DNA from: Mesostigma viride
Taxonomy: Eukaryota > Streptophyta > Mesostigmatophyceae > Mesostigmatales > Mesostigmataceae
DNA length: 57,783 nt
Direction of reading: 5' to 3'
Assembly (NCBI GenBank): GCA_009746045.1
Contig: RPFO01000253.1
Span: 3,542,636 to 3,600,418, forward strand
How positions within the stretch are numbered: position 1 is the stretch's first letter; every line of letters starts with the position of its first letter. The translations under genes and the position numbers were made by a program. The notes beneath the pieces are model-generated. The model ran no database searches. It was not told the DNA's origin and worked only from the letters and a program-made list of their open reading frames with translations. Below, piece by piece: positions 22,434 to 32,745 of the stretch.

Positions 22434-24423
22434 TTGAATTGAATTGAATTGTAACATAACTCCGTTGGGAGTATATGTAGCACACAGCCCTTGAGAGGGG
22501 GGCATATGGCCTATCATACATCCTAAGCTACTTCCTGCAAGGGTGGGGATGTAAAGGACCCTTGCTCTAGGTGCACCAGGGCACTTGCATTCCATGATCT
22601 TCAAGCTATGCCCAGCGAAGGGGGAGCCTGTCATGGGGGGGAAGAGCAGCATAGCTATACAAAGAAGCTAGGGCATGGCGTCTCAGCAGAGAGTTACTCC
22701 CTGCATGGGCACAACATAACTAAATAAAGCTAGGCATCATCTGGGGTGTGGCTCATCATAGGCACACATGTACATGATTAAGGAAAGCGCGTGGCTTAGC
22801 TAGGATAGTGCCTCTAGGAGGCGTACATGTACATGGCCACGGTCTATCTATTCTGCACTACTACTGCTGTATTCCCCTAAGCTGGGGCGTCTGGAGTCGC
22901 TGGGGCCGCGGGGGGGGGGGGGTCGCCTGCCAGGGCTTGTGGCCGACGTAGATGGCCGCCCCCTTCCAGTACACCGGCTGGCCCGCCTTGGTCTGCCGGA
23001 GCTGGAGGTAGATCGGCCATAGCTCCCGTCGCCGTTGTTGCTGCGCCAGGGTCAGGTCGTCATCAAGGGTGAAGAGAGTCTTCTCGAGCCGCTTGCGGCG
23101 TCTGAGAAAAGAAATCTTGTCCGCCGGGGTCTTAAAGGTGAGAAGGAGCGGGGGCGGCCCTGCCTTACCCCGCGCGCGGGGAAGGCGGTGGGCGGCCAGC
23201 GCGATCTCACCGATAAGGCCCATGCGACCAAGGATTTCTCGCTCAAACGCACGCAAAAGCTTCTCGGAAGTCTCACCTTCCTCCATGGTGAAGTTCTTGA
23301 CAATGACGTTGAGGCTGCGCTGGGCGAGCTCGGCCTCCTCGCGGAGGTCAAGCGTCTGCCGTTGGAGCTGGGCTGCGACGGCGGAGGTGGTGGAGGTGGT
23401 ATGTTGCTTAAGCATGTCCGCCCAGGTGGTGATGGGAGGAGCATCGCCGGCCAGGCCAGCCGGGGCTGGCTTGGCGGCAATGTCCTTCACCGCCTGGGCG
23501 GTGAGGCCTGCCGTGTTCTGCAGAACCTCGATAGCGATGGCGTTGTCCTTAAGACGCTGGTCGATGTCACGGAGCTGGGCGGTGATGGCGTCGGAGGTGG
23601 AGGTGGTGGCGGTGGAGGAGGCGAGGAGGGTGGAGGTGGCGGTGGAGATGGTGGAGGTGGCGGTGGAAAGGAGGGGAAGCTCGGCAGTCAGCGTGCCGCC
23701 GATGGCCGCCACATCTGCAGCAATGGGGTCCACGTGCTCCTCGAGGACCTCCTTAAGGAGTGAGCGGAGGGAGGATTCGGTTAAGGTGGTGGTGAGAGGC
23801 TTGGGGGGCCAAAGCTCCCCGATGGAGCGTCCAAGGAGGGAAAAGAGAGCGAATTGCTGGAGGAAGGGGCGGTGGAGGCTGGGAATGATGTCGAAAGAGG
23901 CGAGACGAACCCAGCGAGGGTCAAAGAGGCGACCTTGGTTGAAGAGCTGCTTGCATAGTGCAAGAAGCGAGGCGTGCGTTCCATAAAACACGCAGACCAG
24001 GATGCGTTCCGGGTTAAGCGTGTCAAGGAAGCCGGGCTGGCTGGCTTCGGCGACAAAGTCGAGCTCTGTCCAACTCGGCTCGGCAGAGCGACTGCGCTTG
24101 GGTTCAGGCGACGCTGCGGGCGAGGCGGGCTCAGCAGGCGGCTGGGCGACCACTAGAGCTTGGCTAGTGGCGCCGCTGCCTTCTGGGCCGGTTGGCGAAG
24201 CTGCAGCCGGGGCTGCAGACGTATTTTCATTGCTGAGCGCAGCCGCCAGGCTGCGTTGCGTCGAGAGGCGTTTGCTCATCGTATAGTGCGTTACAGCTTC
24301 GGAAAATTATATCAGCATGTGCGTCTAAGAAAGACGAAGCGATTGTGATATTCACAGCTGAATTCGGTGCTCAAACGTGAAAGTTATGAGCTCCGACAGC
24401 CATGGCTACCTCGTGGCTCGTGG
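22434..24423 (-). mobile_element. Complete ORF1-only retroposon (HAL1-like), intact
   Basis: An 11-bp target duplication CTGACCTTGAA (22423-22433 and 24424-24434) flanks a 1990-bp element. The empty site is present in element B (about 27452-27462). On the minus strand it has a short 5' leader, one 472-codon gene, a 3' region of about 430 bp, the hairpin ACTCC-CAAC-GGAGT and a (CAATT)n tail. There is no reverse transcriptase, so it should rely on a partner LINE, as mammalian HAL1 elements do. Confidence 0.85.
22861..24279 (-). CDS. L1-ORF1-like RNA-binding protein of a retroposon, 472 aa
   Basis: ATG at 24277-24279, stop at 22861-22863, no interruptions. The N-terminal 90 residues are Ala/Pro/Ser-rich with a basic KRSRS patch. 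The middle (about 170-260) is rich in Thr, Ser and Ala with heptad-like hydrophobic spacing and could form a coiled coil. From about 315 the sequence runs RSLNVIVKNF, GLIGEIALAAHRLPRARGK, LLLTFKTPADKISFLRRRK, then LDDDLTLAQQQRRRELWPIY. This is the arrangement of the RRM-like fold and C-terminal domain of L1 ORF1 proteins, which coat the element's RNA as trimers. The intact frame and clean target duplication indicate recent movement. Degenerate relatives lie at 38256-41846, 1365-1600 and 1925-2130. Confidence 0.8.
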   Translation of the reverse strand: MSKRLSTQRSLAAALSNENTSAAPAAASPTGPEGSGATSQALVVAQPPAEPASPAASPEPKRSRSAEPSWTELDFVAEASQPGFLDTLNPERILVCVFYGTHASLLALCKQLFNQGRLFDPRWVRLASFDIIPSLHRPFLQQFALFSLLGRSIGELWPPKPLTTTLTESSLRSLLKEVLEEHVDPIAADVAAIGGTLTAELPLLSTATSTISTATSTLLASSTATTSTSDAITAQLRDIDQRLKDNAIAIEVLQNTAGLTAQAVKDIAAKPAPAGLAGDAPPITTWADMLKQHTTSTTSAVAAQLQRQTLDLREEAELAQRSLNVIVKNFTMEEGETSEKLLRAFEREILGRMGLIGEIALAAHRLPRARGKAGPPPLLLTFKTPADKISFLRRRKRLEKTLFTLDDDLTLAQQQRRRELWPIYLQLRQTKAGQPVYWKGAAIYVGHKPWQATPPPPRPQRLQTPQLRGIQQ

Positions 24424-25379
24424 CTGACCTTGAAGCAGGCATTAATATCGGTTGCATCGAATTCTAAACCGAGCTGGTGCTTTTTGCCAGATTTTCGGCC
24501 ATTATCGGTAAGTAATTGTTCAGACCTGCGCAGTGCGTGTCTGACCTGTCCATGGAAGAACGGCTGTTGTTGCGCGCCTGGGCGAGGGATTTACGAGGGC
24601 AAGGTACAGATTTGTCGCGAACGTTATCTGCTATCGGTGCTGTCTTCTATGAGCTCATCGTTCGAGGTTTGTTGCGTTCTTTTTGGGCAGTTTCCGCCAG
24701 CTAGCTCGCCGTCGCTTGCCGTTGTGTTGTCGAATACCTGGCAGCTTTAGATTGTTTTCGTTGATGTCGTGATCAGGGCCGCTTCAGTCGCAGCCTATAG
24801 CTCTTCGGGAAGGTATAAGGCATTTAATTCATAAAACGTGTTCTGGCAAGAATGTTGTGCGTATGGACGCTTCTTGTTGTTTGAGAGTGACGCACCCTCT
24901 CCTCACAGGCCGCAGCGGCATCACAGCGCTCATGCGGTGAAGGGCCGCCAATGGTTTCTTTGCATTTTATCGTGCAGGGATGGAAGTGTTATAGTGATGA
25001 TGATGTTGGAGATATTGCATTTGTGTGACTGCATGTAGATAGCTGGCACCAATGGTTGTTTGAGCTTTCCTTTGTTATGATGATGTGACAAGACTACAAT
25101 GTGCTGAGCCAACCATGGTTGACATGCATGACTGCATGCAAGCTATATATGCCATGTTCTTACTTGGTTCCTTGCCCTCCATAGTCCCAGTTTGTCATCC
25201 ATGCCGGGGAGTCCTGACAGTTTAGGAGGTGTTGTTGTGTTGATTAGCTTGGTTGGCATCAACCTTACACTCTAACCTGGGAGAAACATAGGAAATGCCG
25301 CTTAGGCATGTTAGGGCTACCATCGTCAAGGCTATGCACATATTTACAAGGCTGGCCATGCTGGAGGGATGATGAAGAC

Positions 25380-25620
25380 CACGCTCCTTGCTATGATATG
25401 CTCACATGGGTCTTATAACTCTTATTGCACCCACAGTTTGCCGGATCGTTAGCCTGTCCTTTTAGCTAGCCGCGCCCGATTGCAGCTGTGGCATGCCTTT
25501 GGCATGAAGGAGACAGGGGGTCTCTGCCCTTTCTCCTGTAGTGCACACACAGGGATTAAAAGCACTTCTGTGCTCCGTGACTCCCCAACGGGAGCACGAG
25601 TTTAATTAATTAATTAATTA
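25380..25620 (+). mobile_element. SINE-like retroposon, family B, complete
   Basis: Flanked by the 11-bp duplication ATGATGAAGAC (25369-25379 and 25621-25631). The corresponding empty site is in element B near 28389. The body contains TTGCACCCACAG and GGCATGCCTTTGGCATGAAGG. The 3' end GTGCTCC-GTGACTCCCCAACG-GGAGCAC can form a 7-bp stem and is followed by (TTAA)n. Confidence 0.9.
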
Positions 25621-25774
25621 ATGATGAAGACATATGAGGTGCGTGGCCACCCCTTTGTACTTTGTAGACATACTCTGCATGCATGGTTTTGGTGCATGTT
25701 GGATGGCATATTAAGTGGCACTGTGGGGTTACTAACTTACTGAGTGGTCCTTAGCGCCTTGTCATGTGGTCATC

Positions 25775-26210
25775 ATATACATGGCTTTTTGCCTTTGCAC
25801 CGTGTGCAGTTCTTGGACGTTTGGAATCATGGCATGGCTAACGTGATGACTGACTAGCTAGACCTTTTCAGTGGTTTTCCATTTGCGGGTATTTCCTCGT
25901 AAATGGTGGGAGAGCGATCGCAGCAATGGTGCTCACCACTAGACACTCCCGGCCAGTTAGGCTCGAAACACACGCCCTGATCAAGCATGCTGTTTCCGGC
26001 CCCACCGTCTAGGTCATCTAGTCGCTCCACACGTAAGCCAGCCATAATTTCAATGCACAAGGATACACATTTCCATCACCATTCATCTCCATCATCCTGA
26101 ACGACTCGAAAACGCGGAAAAGATAACGGCAGGCTCGAGCTACCATGGTCCGGGTTCTCCCAATTTCTGGCCTGCGCTGGTTGTCTCTTTGATATAGGAA
26201 ACCCATCAAC
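25775..26210. mobile_element. Extra segment in element A, unclassified
   Basis: Element B reads GTGGTCAT|ATAGGAAACCCATCAAC (about 28530), while A has more than 400 bp between these blocks. The segment ends with ATTTCTGGCCTGCGCTGGTTGTC, a motif that recurs at 35645, 37748 and 53100. It is followed by a short tandem duplication of ATAGGAAACCCATCAAC. Probably an insertion rather than a deletion from B, but no clear target duplication was found. Confidence 0.5.
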
Positions 26211-27109
26211 AAGGCCACATGGCCTTGATATAGGAAACCCATCAACTTGAGCAGTTCTTGTCGCAATGACCCCCCACATTGAGCATGCGTTGCCGTCAGC
26301 GTGCAAGAGTTGATTATGTGTGCTTTGGTCAGTTTGCAGATGTCTTTGATGAAGAAGGAGGTGCTAGTGTCAAAGAGACAACCTAAATGGTTACTCTAAT
26401 TTCCTTGTAGCGTCTACATGGGTGGCCGTCTTGGAATGGTTGTACTACTTGGGCAGTTCTTGTCAGAATGGCGTCAAATCTTGAACATAGGAGGTACCGT
26501 ATGTGCAGAGAATGGTAGTATGTGGTTTGGCCAGTTTTCATGAGGCTTAGATGTATAAAGGGGTGTTAGTGTGGTTAAATACTAGCTAAAACCTCCCTTA
26601 GCTTCGTCACAGGTGGCAATCTAGGAATATCCATCAAATAGGGCTGCGCTTGTCAGACGGAATGACCTGAAAATTTGGGGCTGCATGTCCCCAAACCTCT
26701 AGTATTTGGGAATATATGATTTGGCCCTATTCCATGTGTTTATGATTTGATAATTTTTTTTTTCATTAAAAAAGTACCCTTTTTGCGGGAAAATCCATCA
26801 ATGTGTGTAAACATGATTATTTTGTGCTCAAAATTAGGTAGCATTTCTCAAAAGAAAGGGAACTATATGGGAATATATGATTTGGTCCCAATATGTTTGC
26901 CCACTGCCCTAGGAAAAATGTGACTAGAATAGCGTCTTTTTCTATTTTTAGCGCATCACCGGTGCCCTGTGGGGGCTAGTACCCCCCCCAAGTGGCTGGA
27001 AAATTTTTTTTAAATCATATTAATGGTCCCCAATCATCATTGGATTTTTAGCACATGCATAGGTATGGTTTCCAGAAAAGTGCCCTTTAGGGGTGTCCCC
27101 TCCTCTTAA

Positions 27110-30100
27110 GGGGACGGGACACCCCCGAATTTTTTGGCGCCAAAAAATTCGCGCCGGAGCCGAAGGTCACAAATTTCACGTGCACGGTGCGCGCACCCCT
27201 TGCGGAAGTGGCCATGGCGACTGCGTTCAGGCGAAACTACCACACTAGGGCAGGCGAAATGCAAAAAATTTACTCGAATCTAAAAGGAGATGAGTTTATG
27301 ATGTTAGTTTGTGGCGGAAATCAGCTGGTTTACAATATCGCTGTTGTTTTTTTATGCCATCGGCATGGGGGGTAATCTGAATTTTTTGGTCGCGCGGAAT
27401 GAAATAGAATTCATGATAGCGGCTGTAAAATAGCGGTTTCGGGGGCTGTTCTGACCTTGAAGCAGGCATTAATATCGGTTGCATCGAATTCTAAACCGAG
27501 CTGGTGCTTTTTGCCAGATTTTCGGCCATTATCGGTAAGTAATTGTTCAGACCTGCGCAGTGCGTGTCTGACCTGTCCATGGAAGAACGGCTGTTGTTGC
27601 GCGCCTGGGCGAGGGATTTACGAGGGCAAGGTACAGATTTGTCGCGAACGTTATCTGCTATCGGTGCTTTCTTCTATGAGCTCATCGTTCGAGGTTTTTC
27701 GCGTTCTTTTTGGGCAGTTTCCGCCAGCTAGCTCGCCGTCGCTTGCCGTTGTGTTGTCGAATACCTGGCAGCTTTAGATTGTTTTCGTCGATGTCGTGAT
27801 CAGGGCCGCTTCAGTCGCAGCCTATAGCTCTTCGGGAAGGTATAAGGCATTTCATAAAACGTGTTCTGGCAAGGATGTTGTGCGTATGGACGCTTCTTGT
27901 TGTTTGAGAGTGACGCACCCTCTCCTCACAGGCCGCAGCGGCATCACAGCGCTCATGCGGTGAAGGGCCGCCAATGGTTTCTTTGCATTTTATCGTGCAG
28001 GGATGGAAGTGTTATAGTGATGATGATGTTGGAGATATTGCATTTGTGTGACTGCATGTAGATAGCTGGCACCAATGGTTGTTTGAGCTTTCCTTTGTTA
28101 TGATGATGTGACAAGACTACAATGTGCTGAGCCAACCATGGTTGACATGCATGACTGCATGCAAGCTATATATACCATGTTCTTACTTGGTTCCTTGCCC
28201 TCCATAGTCCCAGTTTGTCATCCATGCCGGGGAGGGCAGTTTAGGAGGTGTTGTTGTGTTGATTAGCTTGGCTGGCATCAACCTTACACTCTAACCTGGG
28301 AGAAACATAGGAAATGCTGCTTAGGCATGTTAGGGCTACCATCGTCAAGGCTATGCACATATTTACAAGGCTGGCCATGCTGGAGGGATGATGAAGACAT
28401 ATGAGGTGCGTGGCCACCCCTTTGTACTTTGTAAACATACTCTGCATGGTTTTGGTGCATGTTGGATGGCATATTAAGTGGCACTGTGGGGTTACTAACT
28501 TACTGAGTGGTCCTTAGTGCCTTGTCATGTGGTCATATAGGAAACCCATCAACTTGAGCAGTTCTTGTCGCAATGACCCCCCACATTGAGCATACGTTGC
28601 CGTCAGCGTGCAAGAGTTGATTATGTGTGCTTTGGTCAGTTTGCAGATGTCTTTGATGAAGAAGGAGGTGCTAGTGTGGCTCAATGGTTACTCTAATTTC
28701 CTTGTAGCGTCTACATGGGTGGCCGTCTTGGAATGGTTGTAACTTGGGCAGTTCTTGTCAGAATGGCGTCAAACCTTGAACATAGGAGGTACCATATGTG
28801 CAGAGAATGGTAGTATGTGGTTTGGCCAGTTTTCATGAGGCTTAGATGTATAAAGGGGTGTTAGTGTGGTTAAATACTAGCTAAAACCTCCCTTAGCTTC
28901 GTCACAGGTGGCAATCTAGGAATATCCATCAAATAGGGCTGCGCTTGTCAGAATGACCTGAAAATTTGGGGCTGCATGTCCCCCCCTCTCAAGTATTTGG
29001 GAATATATGATTTGGCACTATTGCATGTGTTTATGATTTGTTTTATTTTTTTTTGTTTAAGGGGACGTGGCGCGCCGAATATTTTCCGCGCCAAAAAATT
29101 CGCGGTACGGTCCGTACGGTGTATAATGTGTGCCCGGACCGCTCAACCCTCGCGGAGGTGGCCATGGCGGCATGCCTTTATGCAATATTAATCGATATGG
29201 CACGTAAACAGCTAGAAAAAATGCTTGAATTTCGCAGAAGATTAGTTGATGACCTCATTTCATGGCGGAAAGTTTACGGTTTGCAATATCGCTAATTTCT
29301 CGAACGGCTACGGGCGCGGGGGTCCGGGATATAATTTCTCTGGCGGATCATGAAATTTAATTCCATGTTGGGGGCACAGGTTTACGGCAGCTATTGTGAG
29401 GCAACGTAGGCTCTAAAGAGCGATTATGAAGCTAACTTAATGGTGTTGTCGAGTTTGTGCCGAAGCTTCCCGGTTTCTTTTACATTTCCGGCATTCAAGG
29501 TAAGAACCTACGCAGGCCTGCGCATGTCGCCTTCGACGTATTCACGGAAGGCGCACCTTCCTTGTTCGCCTGGTCAATGGATGATGTCTTTTATTGTTCG
29601 AGCTTGCGTGCCAGTTTATGCATGAAACATTTCCACGCAGGCAGGTGCATTAACGTCGGCCTTTCGCCTTTTTTTCTGGCAGTTTCCCCGCAGGAAGCGC
29701 TCCATTTCTTTCGGTTGCATCGTCAGATTCCTAGCAATTTCGTACAATTTCGTGTAGTTTGTGTCTGGCATGCTAAATGCGCCGAGGTCAAGTTGTCGGT
29801 AATGTGTTGACGTTTGTTTTCTGGACATAATCCTTTGGACATGAGCTTGCTCAGACGCTTTGTTGTGTGCCGGATCTGACACGCCTGTTTTAGTAACGAC
29901 ATCCGGCATGTGCCTAGAGGCTAACAAGCTGGCATCAGCTTCTTAGCAAATTGCCATATTGGAAAGGAAGGTGAGAGTGGTTCTTTTGCTGGCCATACTG
30001 CATGAGTGGCATTGCATTAGATAGGTGTTTCCATTGCTTTCCTTGAGCTATAACCATTAAGACTTCCCTGCTATGTGTGCAGCAAGGCAAGCTGTCCAGA

Positions 30101-31312
30101 TAGGATGTGAATGCTTGGCAGACAACATGTATGATTTGCTGCCAAGTTTGCAGGCTGCAGTTGCCTCTATTGCTTGGGCAGTCTTTCTAAGGTTTTTACA
30201 CGTATACTTGCTGAGTTCTTGGCATAAATTTACATGGTAACCTTGGGCTGAGCATAGTGTATGCTCTCTTGGTGCGTGTATGCCTAGCGATGGTGTTGCT
30301 ATGCGCACGCTGGCAAGGCTGGCCATGCTGAGGGCAGGGGAGGGCAGATCTATGAGGTGCCTAGCCTTTTCTTATGTTGTGTGATCGAGTTGGGCATGTT
30401 TTTTGGCTTCTTGGATGGAAAACATGATGTCTAGGTGGCCTTATACACAGAAAAACCTCATTTAGCGTATGTTCAGGTTTTAGCACGCAAAACCTTATAA
30501 CTTGAGCTAGACTTGTCGGAATGACCTGGGACTTGGACCACTGCTGTCCCCCTGTTAGCCGGATTTTCGCTTGATTTTGTGGCCTTATCTGAAGTGTTTA
30601 TGATATGTTTATTCCCAATGTCCGGTAAAAAAATACCTGTTTTGCGGGAAAATTAATAACTGTTCAAGGTTTAGCCATTTCCATGATGTAAATAGCTCAG
30701 CAAGCTACACACTCAGGGAACTACAAATGGTTGATTTTTGGTTGCCAACAAATGTGTGCATTGGCTGGGGCATACCCAGCCCTAATTAGCGTCTTTTTCT
30801 ATTTATAGCGCAATATTGGCGTATACTTGGGGGTAGTACCCCCAACAAGTGCATGGACAGCTCACAAGAGATGTTATTTAGTGCCCGCAATCATATTTCA
30901 GCATTGTGCAAATGAATTTCAAGTGTTATTACCATAGTTCAATTTTGAAGGGTTTTGGGGTGCCACCTCCCCTTAAAAAAGGACCCTTTTTGCAGGAAAA
31001 TCCATCAATGTGTCTAAACATCATTATTTTGTGCTCAAAATTAGGCAGGCTTTCTCAAAAGTGGGGGAACTATGCGGGAATATATGATTTGGTCCCAATA
31101 TGTTTGCCCATTGTCCTAGGAAAAATGTGACTAAAATAGCGTCTTTTTCTATTTTTAGCGCGTAACCGGTGTATGGTGGGGGCTAGTACCACCCCCAAGT
31201 GGCTGGAAAATTTTTTTTTAATCATATTTATGGTCCCCAATCATCATTGGATTTTTAGCACATGCATAGGTATGGTTTCCAGAAAAGTGCCCTTTAGGGG
31301 TGTCCCCTCCCC
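27110..31312. mobile_element. TTAA-flanked DNA transposon B, split by element C
   Basis: It starts GGGGACGGGACACCCC immediately after the TTAA that ends element A and finishes GGGGTGTCCCCTCCCC before TTAA (31313-31316). Without element C it is about 2.3 kb and nearly identical to A, from CCGAATTTTTTGGCGCC at the left to the GGGGGCTAGTACC block near the right end. It lacks the retroposon and SINE found in A and so provides their empty sites. No transposase. Confidence 0.8.
29061..30972. mobile_element. TTAA-flanked DNA transposon C, nested in B
   Basis: TTAA (29057-29060 and 30973-30976) flanks ends GGGGACGTGGCGCGCC and GGGGTGCCACCTCCCC, which are inverted repeats. Element A has the unoccupied TTAA at the equivalent place (about 26765). 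C is a diverged relative of A and B: its right end shares GCGTCTTTTTCTATTT and a GGGGGTAGTACCCCC hairpin. No transposase frame is seen in its 1.9 kb. Confidence 0.85.
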
Positions 31313-31653
31313 TTAACTAATTAATGGACTGATAGAATGTTGTGAAGTCGTTTCAATTTCACTTCTAAGCACGGATGAGGGATACAGCATGAAAACATTG
31401 GCCGTATGCCCAGAAGTCACAGAGCTTAGGATCCCAAGTAAGATGGCAAATGCCAGGCAGCATTTTTTTTAATAAATGCGCAATCATTGTCCAAGTCTGC
31501 CCCCCATCTGCACATGCCTTGAACCTGACTATCATATAAAAAATTTAAAAAGGTGGAAACTTTGAAGTACGCCTAATCTAAATCAAGCTAATTACAATGC
31601 GAATCAAGCTACAAGTCAACATTCGTAGACTCCGAGGCTCCCATGATGTGGCT

Positions 31654-32295
31654 TCAAGCAGCGCGCTTGGGAGTATCCGCGTCAGATTCTGAGACATAGG
31701 CCAGGCATTTCTCGTAGTATACCATGGTTAAGCCGTCAGCAGGATCATACTCGCGGCGGCTCTCAACAAAACCGTGCTTCTCATAAAATAGGCATGCCGG
31801 CCGCATGAAATCATTAGTATTCAAAGTAATTTTGTGAAAGCCCTGGTCAACAGCCCAACTTTCGAGCTGCCCAAGCAATTGGCTGCCCACACCCCTGCGC
31901 CTTGCCTTCTCGGATATGCTCATCCTCCGTAGCAGACCAATCTTGCTGTCCACATCCACGGCCTGAAGGCCCACCATGCCGAGAATGCTGTCGTCGTCGG
32001 GATGCACAGCGACCCAGAAGCAGCCGAGACCCCGTGAGGTAGGCGGTTTGTTCAGATCATATACCTCTTCAACGCGAGCCAGATCGTCTTGCAGACAGCT
32101 TGCCACAAACTCCTCGAACTCCTGCAAAATTTGCGGTCCTTTAGGGCGAGCATAGTGTAGCATACCATCCTGAAAAATTTCCGCTACCCTGGGTGCATCT
32201 GTGGACCGGTATGTTCTAATGATTGCCTTGAGTTGTGGTGAGCTCGTATCCGCCCTTGCATTTTGCTCGTCGTCGGCTCCCATGTCAAATGTCAT
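31654..32295 (-). CDS. GNAT-family N-acetyltransferase, 213 aa, single exon
   Basis: ATG at 32293-32295, TGA-type stop at 31654-31656, no introns. It would transfer an acetyl group from acetyl-CoA to an unknown amine or protein N-terminus. The GNAT core is visible: IIRTYRSTDAPRVAEIF (strand 1 and helix 1), GCFWVAVHPDDDSILGMVGL (strands 2-4), LLRRMSISEKARRRGVGSQL with the RRRGVG acetyl-CoA loop at about residues 150-155, then FHKITLNTNDFMRPACLFYEKHGF (motif B, with the Tyr and CLFYEKHGF often seen in GNATs). The first 30 residues are acidic and variable. The intact frame in a repeat-laden region suggests a functional host gene. Substrate cannot be assigned. Confidence 0.85.
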   Translation of the reverse strand: MTFDMGADDEQNARADTSSPQLKAIIRTYRSTDAPRVAEIFQDGMLHYARPKGPQILQEFEEFVASCLQDDLARVEEVYDLNKPPTSRGLGCFWVAVHPDDDSILGMVGLQAVDVDSKIGLLRRMSISEKARRRGVGSQLLGQLESWAVDQGFHKITLNTNDFMRPACLFYEKHGFVESRREYDPADGLTMVYYEKCLAYVSESDADTPKRAA

Positions 32296-32479
32296 GGACG
32301 CACCTTAAGCGCCGGAAGATTAGGCCATCGGCATATGCAGCTTCATTCGCCCCGGGAACTGAAAAGGGAAGATTGAAAGGGCGAGCTTACATAAACCGAG
32401 CCGAGGAAACATGCATGGAGCGCCCAACCGGCCGGGCCCTCAGGCCTGCAATCTCCCACCATGCGCGGCGCACCCCGCG

Positions 32480-32745
32480 AGAGGGATTTGAGTTGAGTTG
32501 AGTTAATTCCCGCGCCGGTGGTCCGACAGGGTGGGATGAGCGAGTGGGACGAGTTTCTCTGATGTAAATTTCCGGGTAAATGGGTATTTTTTATTAACCA
32601 ATAGGATATCGTTAGGTTAAGAGGTACCCGTTCTCGGATGTATATCATGTGTACCCCAGTCGCAGTAACTGCAGATTTTGACTTCCATCACGTATGTACA
32701 TGCGCGGACCACCGGCGCGGGAATAAACTCAACTCAACTCACGTA
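32480..32745. mobile_element. Foldback-type repeat upstream of the GNAT gene
   Basis: GAGTTGAGTTGAGTTAATTC then CCGCGCCGGTGGTCCG at the left is matched by CGGACCACCGGCGCGGGAAT then AAACTCAACTCAACTC at the right: an inverted repeat of about 36 bp enclosing about 190 bp. The GAGTT repeats at the ends resemble retroposon tails. It could be a small foldback element or two retroposon ends meeting tail to tail. Confidence 0.55.

Larger units (their letters stand above)
22076..27105. mobile_element. TTAA-flanked DNA transposon A (Kolobok-like?), non-autonomous
   Basis: Bounded by TTAA (22072-22075 and 27106-27109). Terminal inverted repeats are GGGGACGGGACACCCC at the left and GGGGTGTCCCCTCCTC at the right. 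Net of its insertions (retroposon 22434-24423, SINE 25380-25620, and a segment at about 25775-26210) it is about 2.3 kb and closely matches element B. TTAA targets with ends starting in purines fit the Kolobok superfamily better than piggyBac, whose ends usually start CCC; this is from family knowledge and unconfirmed. No transposase frame is visible. Confidence 0.8.

Noticed and set aside
23035-23986. Plus-strand frames of 242 and 305 codons opposite the ORF1-like gene
   Set aside because: Shadows of the GC-rich minus-strand gene, which alone has recognisable domain similarity.
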